Origin: Bradyrhizobium manausense
Lineage (GTDB): Bacteria > Pseudomonadota > Alphaproteobacteria > Rhizobiales > Xanthobacteraceae
Length of the DNA stretch: 64,000 nucleotides
NCBI RefSeq assembly: GCF_018131105.1
Contig: NZ_JAFCJI010000001.1
Coordinates: 4,004,001 to 4,068,000, forward strand
Direction: 5' to 3'
Shown here: piece after piece, positions 25,568-33,817 of the stretch
How positions within the stretch are numbered: the stretch's first letter is position 1
Layout of the letters: every line of letters begins with the position of its first letter
Made by a program: the position numbers and the translations under genes
The notes under the pieces: model-generated
What the model was told of the DNA's origin: nothing
What the model saw: only the letters and a program-made list of their open reading frames with translations
Databases searched by the model: none

Positions 25568-26200
25568 ATGATCGCGGCGGACAAGCGCGCCGCTTTGAAG
25601 CTTGCGCCCGTTTCACAGGAAACGGAGGCACGCCTCGATCGCTACATTGCGCTGCTGCGGGAGTGGCAGGCCAAGACCAATCTGGTCGCGCCCTCGACCC
25701 TGCCAAGCCTCTGGACCCGGCACATCGCCGACTCGCTTCAGCTCGTCGATCTGGCGCCGTCAGCAAAACGCTGGGCCGACCTCGGCAGCGGTGGTGGCTT
25801 TCCCGGAGTCGTGCTGGCCTGTGCCATGGCGGGGACGCCTGATGCCAGCGTCCACCTCGTCGAGCGAATCGCCAAGAAGGCAGCGTTTTTGCGCGAGGCG
25901 ATCCGCGTCACCACATCTCCGGGAGTCGTACATCTCGCTGAGATCGGGGATAATGTGGATAGAATCACCGGCCCCGTCGATTGCGTCACCGCGCGTGCGC
26001 TGGCTCCGCTACATCAACTCATCGGCTTTGCGGAGCCGCTGATGCGCCAGGGCGCAAAGGCGCTGTTTCTCAAGGGTCAAGATGTAGAGGCTGAATTGAC
26101 CGAAGCCGCTAAATATTGGAGTATTCAGCCGCAGCTCCACCAAAGCCGGACGGGCGATGGCTGGATCGTCGAGTTGATTTCGGTTGAACGGCGCGGGTGA
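25568..26200 (+). CDS. rsmG: 16S rRNA (guanine-527-N7)-methyltransferase
   Basis: Methylates G527 of 16S rRNA with S-adenosylmethionine. The 210 residues contain LDRYIALLREWQAKTNLVAPS, the SAM-binding motif WADLGSGGGFPGVVLA, HLVERIAKKAAFLREA and the TARALAPL segment. I chose ATG 25568 since it puts LREWQAKTNL about 33 residues from the start, as in E. coli RsmG. The frame is open back to a GTG inside parS site 4 (25427), which would add 47 low-complexity residues. It precedes parA by 30 bp. Confidence 0.94.
   Translation: MIAADKRAALKLAPVSQETEARLDRYIALLREWQAKTNLVAPSTLPSLWTRHIADSLQLVDLAPSAKRWADLGSGGGFPGVVLACAMAGTPDASVHLVERIAKKAAFLREAIRVTTSPGVVHLAEIGDNVDRITGPVDCVTARALAPLHQLIGFAEPLMRQGAKALFLKGQDVEAELTEAAKYWSIQPQLHQSRTGDGWIVELISVERRG
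25610..25623. other. Degenerate parS-like sequence inside rsmG
   Basis: GTTTCACAGGAAAC differs from the parS palindrome at two central bases. It lies within coding sequence (Pro-Val-Ser-Gln-Glu). It could be a weak site or chance. Confidence 0.35.
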
Positions 26201-26230
26201 GGCGCTCAGGGGCTGAGTTGAGGAATTACG

Positions 26231-27097
26231 ATGACCGTGATTGACGAGCCGCAGCAAGACCAGACCGCCCAAGAGACCGATCAAGTCCCGCATGGTCACC
26301 CGCGCATCCTGGCGCTGGCGAATCAGAAGGGCGGCGTGGGAAAAACAACCACAGCGATCAACCTCGGAACGGCACTCGCTGCGATTGGCGAGCGCGTCTT
26401 GATCGTCGACCTCGATCCGCAGGGCAACGCCTCGACGGGCCTCGGCATCGATCGCCGCAACCGCTCCTGTTCGACCTATGACGTGCTGATCGGTGAAGCC
26501 CCACTGCGCGAGGCCGTTGTCTCGACCGCGGTGCCGCGGCTGCATATCGCGCCGTCGACCATGGATCTCTCCGGTCTCGAGCTCGAACTCGGCACCACGG
26601 CCGGCCGCGCCTTCAAGCTGCGCGATGCGATCGGCGCGCTCAACAACAACGTCTCGCCGGAGGGCGACTACACCTATGTGCTGATCGACTGCCCGCCCTC
26701 GCTGAACCTGCTCACGGTCAATGCGATGGCCGCATCGGACGCGATCCTGGTGCCGCTGCAGTGCGAGTTCTTCGCGCTCGAAGGTCTGTCGCAATTGCTG
26801 CAGACAGTGGAGCAGGTGCGCTCGACGCTCAATCCGAACCTGTCGATCCACGGCATCGTGCTGACCATGTTCGACTCGCGCAACAACCTCTCCAACCAGG
26901 TCGTCGCCGATGTCCGCCAGTTCATGGGCGAGAAGGTCTACAAGACCATGATCCCGCGCAACGTGCGCATCTCGGAAGCGCCGTCCTACGGCAAGCCGGT
27001 CCTGGTCTACGATCTCAAATGCGTCGGCAGCGAAGCATATCTGCGGCTCGCGACCGAAGTGATCCAGCGCGAGCGCGAGCTGCGCGTCACGCATTAG
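26231..27097 (+). CDS. parA: Chromosome-partitioning ATPase ParA
   Basis: Walker-type ATPase that forms a nucleoid gradient and moves ParB-parS complexes. The 288 residues have a short N-terminal tail, the deviant Walker A KGGVGKTT (33-40), switch I DLDPQGNASTGLG, Walker B YVLIDCPPSLNLLT and IHGIVLTMFDSRNNLS. It follows rsmG by 30 bp and precedes parB, with a palindromic repeat in the parA-parB gap. The chromosomal (Soj) rather than plasmid type is indicated by the setting beside rho, mnmE and mnmG. Confidence 0.97.
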   Translation: MTVIDEPQQDQTAQETDQVPHGHPRILALANQKGGVGKTTTAINLGTALAAIGERVLIVDLDPQGNASTGLGIDRRNRSCSTYDVLIGEAPLREAVVSTAVPRLHIAPSTMDLSGLELELGTTAGRAFKLRDAIGALNNNVSPEGDYTYVLIDCPPSLNLLTVNAMAASDAILVPLQCEFFALEGLSQLLQTVEQVRSTLNPNLSIHGIVLTMFDSRNNLSNQVVADVRQFMGEKVYKTMIPRNVRISEAPSYGKPVLVYDLKCVGSEAYLRLATEVIQRERELRVTH

Positions 27098-27106
27098 CGC
27101 CGATCC

Positions 27107-27186
27107 GTAGGATGGGTAGAGCGCAGCGAAACCCATCACTGAACGCATCGACGGTGATGGGTCTCGCTTCGCTCTATCCATCCTAC
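27107..27186. repeat. 80-bp palindromic repeat between parA and parB
   Basis: Arms GTAGGATGGGTAGAGCGCAG...AACCCATCAC and GTGATGGGTCTCGCTTCGCTCTATCCATCCTAC form an almost perfect inverted repeat. On RNA this would fold into a long hairpin between the two partition genes. Confidence 0.85.
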
Positions 27187-27241
27187 AAGTTACGACAATT
27201 CAGTTCTGGAGTGCTGCACCGTGAATCCAAGGGAGCTGGCG

Positions 27242-28129
27242 ATGGCCGATGAAGCGCGTTCGCGACTGGGCCGGGGTCTTGCAAGTCTGATCGGTGATGT
27301 CGGCGGCGAGGCCCAGCACGTCGACCGTCCGCGTGCGCAACGCAAGGTGCCGATCGAATTCATCAAGCCCAATCCGCGCAACCCGCGCCGGACCTTTTCG
27401 GACACCGAGCTCAAGGAGCTCTCCGAGTCGATCAAGCAGCATGGTGTGATCCAACCGATCGTGGTGCGCCCCGTGAAGGGTGCGCAGGATCGCTTCGAGA
27501 TCATCGCCGGCGAGCGGCGCTGGCGCGCCTCGCAAATGGCCGGCCTGCATGAAGTGCCGATCGTGCCGGTCGACATCAGCGACAGCGATGCGCTGGAATT
27601 CGCGATCGTGGAGAACGTGCAGCGCGAAGACCTCAACCCGATGGAAGAGGCGCTCGGCTATCACGCGCTTGCCAACGAGTTCAAGCGCAGCCAGGACGAC
27701 ATTGCGAAGGTCGTCGGCAAGAGCCGCAGCCACATCGCCAACATGATGCGGCTAACCAAGCTGCCGACCGAGGTTCAGGCCCTGATCACCGGAGGTGAGC
27801 TGACGGCTGGTCACGCCCGCGCGCTGATCGGCGTGCCCGATCCGCTGGCCGCCGCCAAGCGCATCGTCGCCGAGGGCCTCAACGTCCGCCAGGCCGAAGC
27901 GCTGGCGCACGAAGAGGGCGTCCCGGAGCGCAAGCCGCAAAAGGCGCGCGCGACCGGGGCCAAGGAGAAGGACCCCGACACGATCGATCTCGAGAAGCGC
28001 GTCAGCGATGCGCTCGGGCTCAAGGTCACCGTCAATCACCGTGATCCCGGCGGCTCGGTCCAGATCAACTACCGCAACCTTGATCAACTCGATGAGGTGA
28101 TGAAGCGGCTGGCGAAGGGCGCGCTGTAG
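27242..28129 (+). CDS. parB: Chromosome-partitioning protein ParB
   Basis: CTP-dependent clamp that loads at parS and spreads. The 295 residues start with the ParA-stimulating LGRGLASLIG, followed by the CTPase domain with GERRWRAS (90-97) and ENVQREDLNPMEEA, a helix-turn-helix (KVVGKSRSHIANMMRLTKLP) that reads parS, and a C-terminal dimerisation domain. ATG 27242 is preceded by GGGAG at ideal spacing; a GTG at 27221 in frame is less likely. Its targets, four perfect parS sites, are within 4 kb. Confidence 0.97.
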   Translation: MADEARSRLGRGLASLIGDVGGEAQHVDRPRAQRKVPIEFIKPNPRNPRRTFSDTELKELSESIKQHGVIQPIVVRPVKGAQDRFEIIAGERRWRASQMAGLHEVPIVPVDISDSDALEFAIVENVQREDLNPMEEALGYHALANEFKRSQDDIAKVVGKSRSHIANMMRLTKLPTEVQALITGGELTAGHARALIGVPDPLAAAKRIVAEGLNVRQAEALAHEEGVPERKPQKARATGAKEKDPDTIDLEKRVSDALGLKVTVNHRDPGGSVQINYRNLDQLDEVMKRLAKGAL

Positions 28130-28165
28130 CCTGCGTTGTCCTGGCGAAGGCCGGCTCTATCCACG

Positions 28166-28252
28166 CGTTATTGCGAGCGCAGCGAAGCAATCCAGAATGT
28201 TTCCGCGGAGACAGTCTGGATTGCTTCGTCGCTTGCGCTCCTCGCAATGACG
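28166..28252. repeat. Palindromic repeat, family 2 copy C
   Basis: An 87-bp interrupted palindrome between convergent parB and holA with arms TTGCGAGCGCAGCGAAGCAATCCAGA and TCTGGATTGCTTCGTCGC...CTCGCAATGACG. It matches 3807-3892 and 23234-23318. It may serve as a bidirectional terminator. Confidence 0.85.
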
Positions 28253-28268
28253 TGGAGAGAGCGTAGGC

Positions 28269-29297
28269 TTACCCCCTCCGCTTCGCGTTCGCGGCGATGG
28301 CCATCAGCGTGCGCTGGGCGATGGCGGCGGCCAGCGTCGATTGCTTGCGGGTGTCGAGCGCGGCGGTGGCGAGCTGCTCGATGACAGCGGCAAGCTTGGC
28401 TACGCTGAAATTGCGCAGCGCGGTTTCGACCGCGGGCTTTCGTGAAAAATGCAGCCGCGGATATCCGCCTTCGAGTACGGCGGAGGCCGGTGTGCCGTCG
28501 GCGATCGCGAGCGCGGATTTGTGCAGCCACGCCGCCTGGCGCTGCGCGGCCGAGATGATCACGCCGGGATAGGTGCCGGCGATCATGGCTTTTGCGAATT
28601 CCGTCTCGACGATGTCGGGCCGGCCGGCGAAGGCACCGTCGACGATCGGATCGAGCTTCAGCTCGGATGCATCGGCAACGACGGACATCACGTCATCCAG
28701 CGTGATCTCGCCTTTGCCATGGGCATAGAGCGTCAGCTTGCGGAGCTCGTTGCGCGAGGCCTGGCGATCGCCGCCGAGGAACGACATCAGCGCCGCGCGG
28801 GCATCCTGCGCGATGCGTAAGTTCGCGATGCGGAGCTCGTCCTCCATCAGCTTTGCCAAGTCGCGCTCGGTGTCGGGATAGCAGCCGATTGCCACCGCCG
28901 TCTTGGCTTTCTCGCAGGCCTTGCGCAGCGGCGATTCGGGGCGCAGCTCACCGGCCTCGATCACGATGCGGCAATCCTTCACCGACATTTCCGACAGCGT
29001 GTCGACTCCGCTGGCAAAGCTGCGCGAGCCGGCGCGGACGCGAATGGCGCGGCGGCCGCCGAACAGCGGCACGGTCATGGCTTCGTCGACCAGGCGCGAG
29101 GGTTCGGCGGAGAGCTCGTCGCCGTCGAGTTTGACAAGCGAGAAGGGATCGTTGGGGTCGTCGACGGCTGATGCGATCAGCGCGTCGGCGCGTTCGCGCA
29201 CGAGGCCGGCATCGGGACCATAGAGCAGGATGATCGGACGGCCCGCATCGGGGCGGGCGAGGAAGGCGTCGATCTCTTTTCCGCGCAGCGCGACCAT
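28269..29297 (-). CDS. holA: DNA polymerase III delta subunit
   Basis: Clamp-loader wrench subunit that opens the beta clamp. The 342 residues begin with MVALRGKEIDAFLARP and contain IILLYGPDAGLVRERAD, LVDEAMTVPLFGGRRAIRV and DRQASRNELRKLTLYAHG, matching HolA. A longer frame upstream is not convincing. It lies 61 bp downstream of lptE, and the leuS-lptE-holA order is conserved in many Proteobacteria. Confidence 0.94.
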   Translation of the reverse strand: MVALRGKEIDAFLARPDAGRPIILLYGPDAGLVRERADALIASAVDDPNDPFSLVKLDGDELSAEPSRLVDEAMTVPLFGGRRAIRVRAGSRSFASGVDTLSEMSVKDCRIVIEAGELRPESPLRKACEKAKTAVAIGCYPDTERDLAKLMEDELRIANLRIAQDARAALMSFLGGDRQASRNELRKLTLYAHGKGEITLDDVMSVVADASELKLDPIVDGAFAGRPDIVETEFAKAMIAGTYPGVIISAAQRQAAWLHKSALAIADGTPASAVLEGGYPRLHFSRKPAVETALRNFSVAKLAAVIEQLATAALDTRKQSTLAAAIAQRTLMAIAANAKRRG

Positions 29298-29358
29298 CGG
29301 GCCCAAATGGATCGAGATTCCGGAGGCGCCCCTAAGGCACCCGTATTGACAGATGACG

Positions 29359-29910
29359 TCAGGTGCCGGCGGTGAAGAAGGCGGCGAGCCGGGTGTTGAT
29401 GTTCTCGGCGATCTCGTTGGCGGCACGATCCTCGGCATCACGCACCGCGCGGTTGCGGGCGAAGCGCTGGTAGGAGCCGGGCAGGTCATAGGACACGCGC
29501 GAGAACGTGGTGCCGGTCATCACCGACTTGCCGGTCGCGACCTCGATCAGATTGTACTGGCAGTCGATGCCGTAGTTTTCGGTGTTCGGCAGGCCGGTAT
29601 TGGGATCGACGATCAGGGACGTCTTGCTGGAGTTGAAACGGATATCCAGCCGGTGGGTCGGCGGCATGCCCGTCGCCGAGCCGTAAAGCTTGAAGGCGAG
29701 GGCGTTGCGGACCTCGACGCCGACGCGGGCTTCGCGCGAGGCGTTGGCTTTGGCGATCGGAGGAAGCTCGACCCCCATCAACTTTTCACGCAAGCCGGGG
29801 GTGCCGTCGGTATGCTCGGCATACATCGGCTGGAAGCAGCCGGCCGTCGTCGCCGCCAAAGCGGCGACCGCGAGCAGGCGGGCTGCGATGCGGATCCTAG
29901 CCGACAACAT
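29359..29910 (-). CDS. lptE: LPS-assembly lipoprotein LptE
   Basis: Outer-membrane lipoprotein that plugs LptD and helps insert lipopolysaccharide. The 183 residues have a lipoprotein signal with lipobox TTAGC (Cys near residue 25), then CFQPMYAEH and the LptE core including YGIDCQYNLIEVATGKSV and SYDLPGSYQRFARNRAVRDAEDRAANEIAENI. It overlaps the end of leuS by 14 bp, so translation is coupled. Confidence 0.93.
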   Translation of the reverse strand: MLSARIRIAARLLAVAALAATTAGCFQPMYAEHTDGTPGLREKLMGVELPPIAKANASREARVGVEVRNALAFKLYGSATGMPPTHRLDIRFNSSKTSLIVDPNTGLPNTENYGIDCQYNLIEVATGKSVMTGTTFSRVSYDLPGSYQRFARNRAVRDAEDRAANEIAENINTRLAAFFTAGT

Positions 29911-32521
29911 TCACGATCCTCTTGGGGACGATGATCACCTTGCGGACGGGCTTGCCGTCCAGGGCCAGCTTTACAGCATCGAGGGCCAAAGCGGCAGCCT
30001 CGATTTCCGGATTCTGGGCCGCTGTTGCAACCGTGACCTCACCCCGCTTCTTGCCGTTGACCTGGACGACCAGGGTCACACTGTCTTCAACCAGCAGATC
30101 GCGTTCGATTTGGGGCCAATTAGCCTCGGAAACCAGCCCGGGTTGGCCCAGAACCTGCCAGCACTCCTCGGCCAGATGGGGCATCATCGGGGAGAACAGC
30201 TGGACCAGGATCTGGCTGGCCTCCCGGATCGCCCATGCCAAATCAGCGGCAGGCTGGCTGGGACGCTGGAGTACCTCCGAAAACGTATTGGTGAATTCGC
30301 GGATATGGGCGAGGCAGACGTTGAAGTGCAGCCGCTCGACGCCTGATGTGACCTTGTCGAGCGCGCCATGCGCGGCCTTGCGCAAGGCCATCGCATCGTC
30401 GCCAAACGAGGCCGGACGGGCCGCGGGGGCAGCCTTGCCGAGTTCCACGGCATCGTTCACCAGCCGCCACAGCCGCTGCACGAAGCGCGAGGCTCCCTGG
30501 ACGCGTTCGTCGCTCCAGATCACGTCGCGGTCGGGCGGAGAGTCGGACAGCATGAACCAGCGGGCGACGTCGGCACCATAGGTCGCGATGATGTCGTCGG
30601 GGTCGACGGTGTTCTTCTTTGACTTCGACATCTTCTCGATCGGACCGATCGTGATGTCCTCGCCTGTGGCGAGCAGCGTCGCGTGCCGGTCGTTGGCGGC
30701 GCCTTCGACCTTCACCTCGGCAGGCTGCACCCAGGTGCCGTCGGCCTTCTGATAGGTCTCGTGCACCACCATGCCCTGCGTGAACATGCCGGCGAACGGC
30801 TCGTCCAGTGCGAGGTGCCCGGTCGCCTTCATCGCGCGTGTGAAGAAGCGACTGTAGAGCAGATGCAGGATCGCGTGCTCGACGCCGCCGATATATTGGT
30901 CGACCGGCAGCATCCGGTTGGCGACCGCGGGCGTCGTCGGCGCGTTCTCGTTCCAGGGATCGGTGAAGCGCGCAAAATACCAGGACGAATCCACGAAGGT
31001 GTCCATGGTGTCTGTTTCGCGCTGCGCCTTGCCGCCGCACTTGGGGCACGTAACGTGCTTCCAGGTCGGGTGATGGTCGAGCGCGTTGCCCGGCTTGTCG
31101 AAGCTCACATCCTCCGGCAGCACCACCGGCAGGTCGGCATCCGGCACCGGCACCACGTCGCATTTCGGACAGTGGATGACGGGAATCGGGCAGCCCCAAT
31201 AGCGCTGGCGCGAAATGCCCCAGTCGCGCAGGCGGAAATTGACCTGGCGCTCGCCGACCGGCGCATTGCCGCGCAGCTCGGCTTCGAGACGTTTTGCGAC
31301 TTCGTCCTTGGCCTGCTCGATGGTCATGCCGTCGAGGAAGCGCGAATTGATCATGCGGCCGTCACCGTCATAGGCGGTGTCGGTGATGACGAACGTCTTC
31401 GGGTCCTGGCCCTCGGGACACACCACCGGCGTGTTGCCGAGCTTGTACTTGTTGACGAAGTCGAGGTCGCGCTGGTCGTGCGCGGGGCAGCCGAAGATCG
31501 CGCCCGTGCCGTATTCCATCAGCACGAAGTTGGCGACATAGACCGGCAGCTTCCAGCTCGGATCGAACGGATGCACCGCGCGGATGCCGGTGTCGAAACC
31601 CTGCTTCTCCGCGGTGTCGATGATCGACTGCGCGGTGCCGATCTTCTTGATGTCGGCGATGAACTCCGCAAGCTTCGGGTTCTTCGCGGCGGCAGCCTGC
31701 GCCAGCGGATGATCCGCCGAGATCGCCATGAACTTCGCGCCGAACAACGTGTCGGGACGCGTGGTGAAAATCTTCAGCTCGCTTTCGCCGGCGGGCGTGG
31801 TCGCCTGATCCAGCGCGAAGCGGACCAGCAGACCTTCCGAGCGGCCGATCCAGTTGCGCTGCATCAGCCGCACCTTGTCGGGCCAGCGATCGAGCCCATC
31901 CAGCGCGGACAGCAATTCCTGCGAGTACTTCGTGATCTTGAAGACCCACTGGCTCATCTCGCGCTGCTCGACAACAGCACCAGAGCGCCAGCCGCGGCCG
32001 TCAATCACCTGCTCGTTGGCGAGCACGGTCATGTCGACCGGATCCCAGTTCAGCTTGCGCTTCTCACGCTCGGCGAGGCCCGCGGCGAGCATGTCCAGGA
32101 ACATCTTCTGCTGATGCTTGTAGTAGCTGGGGTCGCAGGTCGCGAATTCGCGGCTCCAATCCAGCGACAGCCCGATCGAGCGGAGCTGCTTCTTCATCGC
32201 TGCGATGTTGTCGTAGGTCCAGGCTTTCGGCGCGACCTTGCGCTCGATGGCGGCGTTCTCGGCCGGCAGGCCGAAGGCATCCCAGCCCATCGGATGCAGC
32301 ACGTTGAACCCCTTGGCGCGCATGAAGCGGGCCAGCACGTCGCCGAGGGTGTAGTTGCGGACATGGCCGATATGGATGCGCCCCGACGGGTACGGGAACA
32401 TCTCCAGCACATAATATTTCGGCCGCGAATCATCGTTCTTCGAGACGAAGATCGCCTGTTCGTCCCATTGGCGTTGCCAGCGCGGTTCGGCGTCGCGGGC
32501 GTTGTAGCGTTCGGAGGTCAT
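29897..32521 (-). CDS. leuS: Leucyl-tRNA synthetase
   Basis: Charges tRNA-Leu. The 874 residues contain PYPSGRIHIGHVRNY (HIGH at 50-53), the CP1 editing domain (about 225-420), a zinc-ribbon with CPKC pairs, the KMSKSKKN motif, and the anticodon-binding domain. I placed the start at ATG 32521 (MTSERYNARDAEPRW) because further upstream codons have no homology. It heads the leuS-lptE-holA operon and is divergent from a diguanylate cyclase gene. Confidence 0.98.
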   Translation of the reverse strand: MTSERYNARDAEPRWQRQWDEQAIFVSKNDDSRPKYYVLEMFPYPSGRIHIGHVRNYTLGDVLARFMRAKGFNVLHPMGWDAFGLPAENAAIERKVAPKAWTYDNIAAMKKQLRSIGLSLDWSREFATCDPSYYKHQQKMFLDMLAAGLAEREKRKLNWDPVDMTVLANEQVIDGRGWRSGAVVEQREMSQWVFKITKYSQELLSALDGLDRWPDKVRLMQRNWIGRSEGLLVRFALDQATTPAGESELKIFTTRPDTLFGAKFMAISADHPLAQAAAAKNPKLAEFIADIKKIGTAQSIIDTAEKQGFDTGIRAVHPFDPSWKLPVYVANFVLMEYGTGAIFGCPAHDQRDLDFVNKYKLGNTPVVCPEGQDPKTFVITDTAYDGDGRMINSRFLDGMTIEQAKDEVAKRLEAELRGNAPVGERQVNFRLRDWGISRQRYWGCPIPVIHCPKCDVVPVPDADLPVVLPEDVSFDKPGNALDHHPTWKHVTCPKCGGKAQRETDTMDTFVDSSWYFARFTDPWNENAPTTPAVANRMLPVDQYIGGVEHAILHLLYSRFFTRAMKATGHLALDEPFAGMFTQGMVVHETYQKADGTWVQPAEVKVEGAANDRHATLLATGEDITIGPIEKMSKSKKNTVDPDDIIATYGADVARWFMLSDSPPDRDVIWSDERVQGASRFVQRLWRLVNDAVELGKAAPAARPASFGDDAMALRKAAHGALDKVTSGVERLHFNVCLAHIREFTNTFSEVLQRPSQPAADLAWAIREASQILVQLFSPMMPHLAEECWQVLGQPGLVSEANWPQIERDLLVEDSVTLVVQVNGKKRGEVTVATAAQNPEIEAAALALDAVKLALDGKPVRKVIIVPKRIVNVVG

Positions 32522-32715
32522 GGAATCGTTTGCGTTTTCGTGGTTTCGGCGGCCTGAAGAGGCCGGACTAGGCCATAGAAGTCCTCGGGGGGTCAATGGG
32601 TTGCCGCTCCCTGCGACGCCCCGCAATGCTGCTCCGCAGAAGTACGGATGAGGCTATTGGGATCGGATTAAGGGGTCGGTGCGAATTTGGCCGCCAACAG
32701 CACTTGCGCCAGGCG

Positions 32716-33762
32716 ATGGTATCCAGTTTCGACGATCCCGATTACGACTATGCCGCGTCCCTCGCCGGACGGGCGATGCGGAGCATGGCCGAACAGCGGA
32801 TTCCGGCGACGCCGACCAATTTCGCGGTTTGGTATCAATATTACGCCGGCGGCCATGACGATTTGCGCAACGCCATCGATCTCCTGATCGACCACAATCG
32901 TCCCTTCGACAGCAGGACCAATCGCGACCTGTTCGAGACCTATATCGCGCCCCATGTGAGTGCCGTCGTGGTCGATACGTCCGAGAGGCTTCGTATCCTG
33001 ATGGGGGCGGCGAAGGAGTTCCTGGTCACTGCAATCGCCGACAACCGTTCCCAGATGCAGGTCATCAGCCAGGTGGCCGACCAGGGCCAGGCCGGCGTCG
33101 ATCCGAAGGCGCTGGTCGCCCAGCTCATGAACGAGCTGGCGCGGGCCGCTTCGCGAACGACGCGGCTCGAGGCCGGATTTGCCGAAAAGACCCGCGAGCT
33201 CGACGTTATCAGGGATTCGCTCTCCAAATCCGAGGAGCGCGCCCGGACCGACACGCTGACCGGGCTGGCGAACCGGCGGGCGCTGGATGAATTCCTGCGC
33301 AAGGCGCAGACGACGGCGGATTGGGGCGAGCCGCTCAGCGTGCTCCTGCTCGACATCGATCACTTCAAGACCTTCAACGACAATTTCGGCCACGGTGTCG
33401 GCGACCAGGTGCTGCGCCTGATGGCCAGGGTGCTGCGCGAAAAGGTGCGTCCGCAGGATCTGCCGGCACGCTACGGTGGCGAGGAGCTGATCGCGGTGCT
33501 GCCGGATGCCGATCTTGCCGCCTGCATCGAGACGGCCGAGCGTATCAGGCGCGCGATCGGAGAGTGCACCATCACGCGCCGTTCGACCGGCGAGGCGTTG
33601 CCGAACATCACGGTATCAATTGGCGTGGCGCAGTATCGACCGGGTGAAAGCACGGCCGATCTGATCGAGCGCTGCGATCGCGCGCTCTATCTCGCCAAGG
33701 GCGGTGGCCGCAATCGCGTGGTGACCGAAAGCGAGCTCGATCGCGCCGAGGCTGCGGGTTAG
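32716..33762 (+). CDS. Diguanylate cyclase with RxxD inhibitory site
   Basis: Makes cyclic di-GMP from two GTP. The 348 residues have an N-terminal helical domain (about 1-170) seen in rhizobial cyclases, with ATPTNFAVWYQYYAGG near residue 35, then a coiled coil and a GGDEF domain from about 185. The active site reads GGEEL (254-258). An allosteric I-site RPQD (245-248) stands exactly five residues upstream, so product inhibition is expected. No transmembrane helix is visible, so the protein is cytosolic. ATG 32716 was chosen over upstream starts because homologues begin near there. Confidence 0.93.
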   Translation: MVSSFDDPDYDYAASLAGRAMRSMAEQRIPATPTNFAVWYQYYAGGHDDLRNAIDLLIDHNRPFDSRTNRDLFETYIAPHVSAVVVDTSERLRILMGAAKEFLVTAIADNRSQMQVISQVADQGQAGVDPKALVAQLMNELARAASRTTRLEAGFAEKTRELDVIRDSLSKSEERARTDTLTGLANRRALDEFLRKAQTTADWGEPLSVLLLDIDHFKTFNDNFGHGVGDQVLRLMARVLREKVRPQDLPARYGGEELIAVLPDADLAACIETAERIRRAIGECTITRRSTGEALPNITVSIGVAQYRPGESTADLIERCDRALYLAKGGGRNRVVTESELDRAEAAG

Positions 33763-33810
33763 CGTTTCCGAGCGAAGCGGACACCGGTTCGCATAAAGAA
33801 AACGCGTCAA
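33763..33810. repeat. Short intergenic repeat, family 3
   Basis: The sequence containing CGAGCGAAGCGGACACCGGTTCGCATAAAGAAAACGCGTCAA resembles a short repeat I know from bradyrhizobial genomes. Only one copy is seen in this window. It lies between the two convergent cyclase genes. Confidence 0.5.
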
Positions 33811-33817
33811 CAACAAG

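Noticed and set aside
30683..32557. 624-codon open frame on the plus strand
   Set aside because: It is antisense to leuS and has the Arg/His/Val/Asp-rich composition of a shadow frame.
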